Source: JAVKMO01 sp031539345 (GTDB taxonomy: Bacteria; Bacteroidota; Bacteroidia; Chitinophagales; Chitinophagaceae). From it: DNA of 64,000 bases. This document shows positions 60,274 through 64,000 of this stretch, piece by piece. The stretch spans positions 72,481 to 136,480 of the forward strand of contig JAVKMO010000017.1 of NCBI GenBank assembly GCA_031539345.1, given 5' to 3'. A program made the translations under genes and the position numbers. The notes beneath the pieces are model-generated. The model saw only the letters and a program-made list of their open reading frames with translations. It was not told where the DNA came from and made no database searches. The first letter of the stretch is position 1; each line of letters starts with the position of its first letter.

Positions 60274-61170
60274 ATGACAACTTATTTACAACAATTAGAA
60301 GCAGAAAGCATTCATATTTTACGTGAAGTGGCGGGACAATTTGAAAAACCTGCTTTGTTATTTAGTGGAGGAAAAGACTCTATCACCCTTGTACACCTTG
60401 CGTTAAAAGCATTTCGACCGGGCAAACTTCCCTTTCCTTTAGTGCATATTGACACGGGGCATAATTTTCCAGAAGCGTTAGCTTTTAGAGATAATTTAGC
60501 CAAAGAATTCGGAGAAACTTTGATTGTAAGAAATGTTGCAGACACAATTCAACAAAAAGGATTGACCGAACAAAAAGGCAAATTTGCCAGTCGCAACGCA
60601 TTACAAACCTATACGTTATTAGACACAATAGAGGAATTTGAATTTGATGCTTGTATTGGTGGTGCAAGAAGAGACGAAGAAAAAGCGAGAGCGAAAGAGC
60701 GTATTTTTTCTGTGCGAGATGAATTTGGACAATGGAACCCCAAATTACAAAGACCAGAACTGTGGAATATTTACAATGGCAAAATCAATAAAGGCGAAAA
60801 CGTGCGCTGCTTTCCCATTAGCAATTGGACAGAGTTAGACGTGTGGAATTATATTCGAGAAGAAAAAATTGCCTTGCCAAGTATTTATTTTTCGCATGAA
60901 AGACAAGTGTTAGAGTACGAAAATCAACTCATCGCTATGTGTGAATTTATTCGCATCGATGAGGGAGATGAAATTGTCAATAAACGGGTTCGTTATAGAA
61001 CTGTTGGAGACATGACTTGCACGGCGGCCGTTGCATCAGAAGCAAATAATGTAGAAGATATTATTAAAGAAATTTTGTTGAGCAAAACCAGCGAACGCGG
61101 AGAAACACGCATAGACGACCGCACAAGCGAAGCTGCAATGGAAGACAGAAAAAAAACGGGCTATTTTTAA
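60274..61170 (+). CDS. cysD: Sulfate adenylyltransferase subunit 2
   Basis: A 298-residue CysD, the small catalytic subunit of ATP sulfurylase activating sulfate to APS. It has the PP-loop SGGKDSITLVHLALKAF (about 28-44), then VHIDTGHNFPEA and GGARRDEEKARAKERIFS. The CysD-specific FPISNWTELDVWNYI and the C-terminal SERGETRIDDRTSEAAMEDRKK complete it. The open frame has 27 extra codons from 60193 that do not fit the family; ATG 60274 was chosen. Its GTPase partner CysN is not adjacent, which is unusual. Confidence 0.93.
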   Translation: MTTYLQQLEAESIHILREVAGQFEKPALLFSGGKDSITLVHLALKAFRPGKLPFPLVHIDTGHNFPEALAFRDNLAKEFGETLIVRNVADTIQQKGLTEQKGKFASRNALQTYTLLDTIEEFEFDACIGGARRDEEKARAKERIFSVRDEFGQWNPKLQRPELWNIYNGKINKGENVRCFPISNWTELDVWNYIREEKIALPSIYFSHERQVLEYENQLIAMCEFIRIDEGDEIVNKRVRYRTVGDMTCTAAVASEANNVEDIIKEILLSKTSERGETRIDDRTSEAAMEDRKKTGYF

Positions 61171-61215
61171 TCTTTTGCCTGTTTAAAAACAGTCGCAAAT
61201 CTTCAATTAAAAAAA

Positions 61216-63747
61216 ATGAAACAAAAATCCCTTTGGGTTAAAAATAGTTGTCTTTGTTTGTATTTATGTTTTGTTGTGTCTTCTTTATCAGCCCAATTAA
61301 ACACCCCGTTTAATTTATACGATTCAAATTTTTATGCACCAGCGAAACGCCCCGCATTAAAAAACTTTTTATATCACCTCAGTTTATTTCCGCCTCTGCC
61401 AACAGACAAGTACGAAATAGGCATTCAAACCGGCATTCAAACTGTTTACGGAGATGTTACTCCAACCGTAACACCACTTTCAATAGGCGTTAGTGTTCGC
61501 AAGGCTTTAGGTTATACGTTTTCTCTTCGTGGGCAATATTCTTTTGGCATTTCAAAAGGTCAAAATGCGACACTATCTACGGTGCAACAAAGCGACTCTG
61601 TTTATAATTTATATTTTAATCAAAGGCAAAATGTTATCAAAAATTATCAAACCATAAGCCACCATATAAGCATACAAGCACTTATCAATTTAACGAATAT
61701 CAACTTTGCCTCCTTAGAAAAAAAATACAATGTATATGCTTTGTTAGGTGTAGGATATTTGTTTTATGATACAAAAGTTGATGCGTACAAAGGAACAGAA
61801 TTATATCCCTTTGTCAATGGATTCAACGATTTTGAGGGCTCTTATGAAACTAATTTTAACAGCACAAACAAGAATACGCTCACAGGCTCTATTGGTTTGG
61901 GTGTGCAGTATCGACTTGCGGATAATTTTTCTTTGCAGTTAGAAAGTCAATGGGCGTTTACGAACACAAATCAAATTGATGCCAGCAGAGATCAAAACGG
62001 CTCTAGAAGTTTTTTTGAAAACAACATTGTAAACACAATATCATTCGGCATTAACTATCATATTGGAAAAAGAAAATCTACAGCACCTTTATATTGGCTC
62101 AACCCGCTCAATTATTTATATAAAGAAATTAACTCACCGCGTGCTGTAAAACTTCCTCAACCAAAATTAAATGATACCGATGGCGACGGCGTTGCAGATT
62201 TATTAGACCGAGAAGAAGCAACAGCGCCTGGCGTTCCTGTTGATGCCAAAGGCGTTACTTTAGATACCGATGGAGATGGCGTTCCAGATTTTAGAGATGC
62301 AGAATTGATTACCCCTTCTTCTTGCTTGCCTGCCAATGAAGCTGGATATGGCAATTGTCCCAATAACAAAAACAAAGCAGGAAACACAAACAATTGTTGT
62401 GCAGAAGTGTTAGAGCAGTTAAAAAAAATGAAAATAACAAGCAAGATTGAAACAAATAAACCCCCCCCCGCAGACCCAGAAATTCAAAGCCCCTCTACGA
62501 CAGAACCAATTGTGAACACAAATGAAAATATTATCACGATGGACCCGTTTTGTTATGCGGCAAATTTAACAAACAGCCTAAGCGAAAAGATTTTGTTTTT
62601 ATACAATACGCCAAAACTTACAGACGAAAGTGTCAATGTGCTGAACAACATTGTAGAAATTGCGAAGCGAAACACAAATATTTCTCTGCTCGTTCAAGGA
62701 AAGTATTATCCATTTGACAACATAGATTCTGTAGAATATTTATACAAAGAACGTCGTGACGCGTTGATCAATTATTTATATGCAAACGGCATTGTAGAAA
62801 ATAAAATTAAAATCAAAAACTTTGAAGACTATAACCCGTCGAATACATTTTTTGAATTAGAAAATAATGCGTCGAATGGAGCATCAATTAGTACGTGCAA
62901 TTTTTCAAGTAAAAGCCAATGTCCTTCATCCACAAACGACTTTAAGGCAGATGCACGTTATATGAAAGCGTATCGCAGTCTTGCACAAATCAATTCGAGT
63001 TTGTCTTTTAAGCCCGCAAGCATTGTGTTGAAAAATTTTAATGAAAATATTTTAAACGAACTGATTACCCTTTTGACAAACAATACCGATTACACTTTGC
63101 TGATTTCTGCTCCCTTTGAAACAAAAGCCTACGCAAAAGATTTGACAAATGAAACGAAATTTTCTGCTGAACGTGGACAAGTATTGAGAGATGCCATACT
63201 CTCCAAATACAATAAACCGAACCAAGTTATCAACCTGCCCATTAACTCTTCACAACCTTTAGGCACCGTGCCAACCCTCAGAATTGTGGCTAACAAAAAC
63301 ATTGACAGTGATGGTGATTGTGTTGCAGATTTGATGGACAAATGTCCTTTAGTAAAAGGCTATAAAGAATATGAAGGATGTTTAACAAGCCCTTCTTTAT
63401 CCGATAGTTTTGCGTTGATTGCAAAAAACATTTTGTTTGATTTTGATAAAGATGTGATTAAGCCGTCGTCGTTTACCTATCTTAATGTGTTGGCACAAGT
63501 TATTCTTGCAAAAAAATATTTTGTTACGATTGCTGGAAAAACAGACCAAATAGGAGAATACAACCACAATCTTAACTTATCTTATGCAAGAGCCATTAGC
63601 GTAAAAAAATATTTAATCAACAAAAATGTGCCTGAAAAATATTTGCAAGCAGTTGGCTTGGGCGAGCAAGAAGCCATTACAGGAACAGAAGAAGAGAACA
63701 GTTTTAATCGACGTGTAGATTTTTGGATTAACGGTATCGACAAGTAA
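61216..63747 (+). CDS. OmpA-family outer-membrane protein with TSP3 repeats
   Basis: An 843-residue exported protein with a signal peptide (ending near SSLSAQ). A beta-barrel-like region covers about residues 40-290, and TSP3 calcium repeats occur at about 315-360 (TDGDGVADLLD, TDGDGVPDFRD) and 697-710 (SDGDCVADLMDKCP). A complete OmpA peptidoglycan-binding domain lies at the end (NILFDFDKDVIKPSS, AGKTDQIGEYNHNLNLS, RRVDFW). Two preceding segments (about 455-545 and 595-690) look like degenerate OmpA domains. A Pro run at about residue 416 is encoded by a C9 tract. It probably links the outer membrane to peptidoglycan. Confidence 0.85.
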   Translation: MKQKSLWVKNSCLCLYLCFVVSSLSAQLNTPFNLYDSNFYAPAKRPALKNFLYHLSLFPPLPTDKYEIGIQTGIQTVYGDVTPTVTPLSIGVSVRKALGYTFSLRGQYSFGISKGQNATLSTVQQSDSVYNLYFNQRQNVIKNYQTISHHISIQALINLTNINFASLEKKYNVYALLGVGYLFYDTKVDAYKGTELYPFVNGFNDFEGSYETNFNSTNKNTLTGSIGLGVQYRLADNFSLQLESQWAFTNTNQIDASRDQNGSRSFFENNIVNTISFGINYHIGKRKSTAPLYWLNPLNYLYKEINSPRAVKLPQPKLNDTDGDGVADLLDREEATAPGVPVDAKGVTLDTDGDGVPDFRDAELITPSSCLPANEAGYGNCPNNKNKAGNTNNCCAEVLEQLKKMKITSKIETNKPPPADPEIQSPSTTEPIVNTNENIITMDPFCYAANLTNSLSEKILFLYNTPKLTDESVNVLNNIVEIAKRNTNISLLVQGKYYPFDNIDSVEYLYKERRDALINYLYANGIVENKIKIKNFEDYNPSNTFFELENNASNGASISTCNFSSKSQCPSSTNDFKADARYMKAYRSLAQINSSLSFKPASIVLKNFNENILNELITLLTNNTDYTLLISAPFETKAYAKDLTNETKFSAERGQVLRDAILSKYNKPNQVINLPINSSQPLGTVPTLRIVANKNIDSDGDCVADLMDKCPLVKGYKEYEGCLTSPSLSDSFALIAKNILFDFDKDVIKPSSFTYLNVLAQVILAKKYFVTIAGKTDQIGEYNHNLNLSYARAISVKKYLINKNVPEKYLQAVGLGEQEAITGTEEENSFNRRVDFWINGIDK
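62461..62469 (+). repeat. C9 homopolymer inside the OmpA-family gene
   Basis: Nine consecutive C encode three Pro codons between the barrel/TSP3 part and the first OmpA-like module. It is the longest C run noticed in this A+T-rich window. A length change would truncate the OmpA modules. Confidence 0.85.
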
Positions 63748-63779
63748 AATATTTTTTTAGTTTAGTCGCTCCTTAAAAT

Positions 63780-63853
63780 GGCGAGGTAGCTCAGGTGGTT
63801 AGAGCGTTGGATTCATAACCCAAAGGTCTCGGGTTCAACTCCCGATCTCGCTA
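63780..63853 (+). tRNA. tRNA-Met (CAT), probably elongator
   Basis: A 74-nt cloverleaf with anticodon loop TTCATAA (anticodon CAT), anticodon stem TTGGA/CCCAA with an A-C pair at 31:39, T-arm TCGGG/CCCGA, and acceptor GGCGAGG/TCTCGCT with G-U pairs at both ends. Only two G-C pairs occur in the lower anticodon stem, unlike an initiator tRNA, so it is more likely elongator Met. A lysidine-modified tRNA-Ile(CAT) cannot be excluded. CCA is not encoded. Bases 63854-64000 beyond it hold no gene that I can recognise. Confidence 0.88.
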
Positions 63854-64000
63854 CTCTTTGTAAAAGAACCCTTTGCAAAAGCCATTTCTTGGTTAGGTGC
63901 TTTTTAAATTAGGTTGTTTTGAGGATTTTCGTTTTAAAAAGCATGATCATAAGCATGAATTACTGTTTATTTTTTGTTGTTTGAATGGGTTTGCTTGTTT

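Noticed and set aside
61176..61195. CTGTTT/AAACAG hairpin after cysD as a terminator
   Set aside because: The loop is only two bases and no T-run follows.
63877..63905. AAAAGC/GCTTTT hairpin after tRNA-Met as a terminator
   Set aside because: Stem is short and mostly A-T with a large loop; not distinguishable from chance in this base composition.

Overview
The window is a 64 kb stretch of an A+T-rich bacterial chromosome, almost certainly from the phylum Bacteroidota. The evidence is lineage-typical genes (GSCFA protein, DUF4294 protein, a CWC/DUF5522 cysteine-rich protein, a small secreted CSLC-motif membrane protein, an OmpA protein with TSP3 calcium repeats, a CarB ending before the allosteric domain, a MetH lacking its homocysteine domain) and starts with A-rich leaders and almost no Shine-Dalgarno sequence. 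Class or genus cannot be settled from this alone. Most of the window is ordinary core metabolism; the main accessory region lies at about 6.5-20.6 kb. No phage, insertion sequence, CRISPR array or recognisable defence system was seen.

Layout. 0-6.5 kb: typA (5' end cut by the window), ispE, pdhC (E2), a hotdog thioesterase, a terminator and gpmI. 6.5-20.6 kb: a plus-strand surface-polysaccharide locus with a flippase, two decayed GT2 starts, two tiny membrane ORFs, two CDP-paratose-2-epimerase-like SDRs, two large membrane proteins (one apparently frameshifted in an A-tract), a DPM1-like GT2, a tandem two-domain GT2, two methyltransferases sharing a C-terminal tail, and a Uma2 gene followed by a decayed second copy. 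20.7-23.4 kb (minus): hemJ-hemH and a TonB-like protein. 23.5-31 kb (plus): metH, an NlpE-like lipoprotein, yceI, ribBA, grpE, dnaJ. 31-36 kb (minus): a compact six-gene run (ABC-ATPase-like hypothetical, metF, DUF4294, omega-amidase, hisS, paiB). 36-43 kb (plus): GNAT, CWC-DUF5522 fusion, phosphosulfolactate synthase, aroE, ABC-F, GH20, a small membrane protein. 43-54.9 kb (minus, except tRNA-Arg): carB, holA, a small membrane protein, obg, glgC, hemD-hemC, a phosphotransferase, a SUMF1-domain protein, tRNA-Lys, and prfB with its programmed +1 frameshift. 55-64 kb (plus): tRNA-Ser, hypF, rpoN, a GSCFA protein, cysD, a large OmpA-family protein, tRNA-Met.

How the genes fit together. Tetrapyrrole synthesis is spread over two loci (hemC/hemD and hemH/hemJ). 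Folate and B12 one-carbon metabolism is represented by metH and metF, in separate places. The polysaccharide locus looks like a mosaic: an export flippase, sugar epimerases, membrane glycosyltransferase-like proteins and methyltransferases, with debris at both ends. Sulfur metabolism appears as an isolated cysD and a phosphosulfolactate synthase, possibly linked to sulfonolipid or sulfonate synthesis.

I did not find a convincing wholly new system. The best leads are the shared C-terminal tail on two unrelated methyltransferases (31 bp identical at DNA level), the A-tract frameshift in the 632-aa membrane protein, three successive OmpA-like modules in the last protein, and the phosphosulfolactate synthase translationally coupled to aroE.
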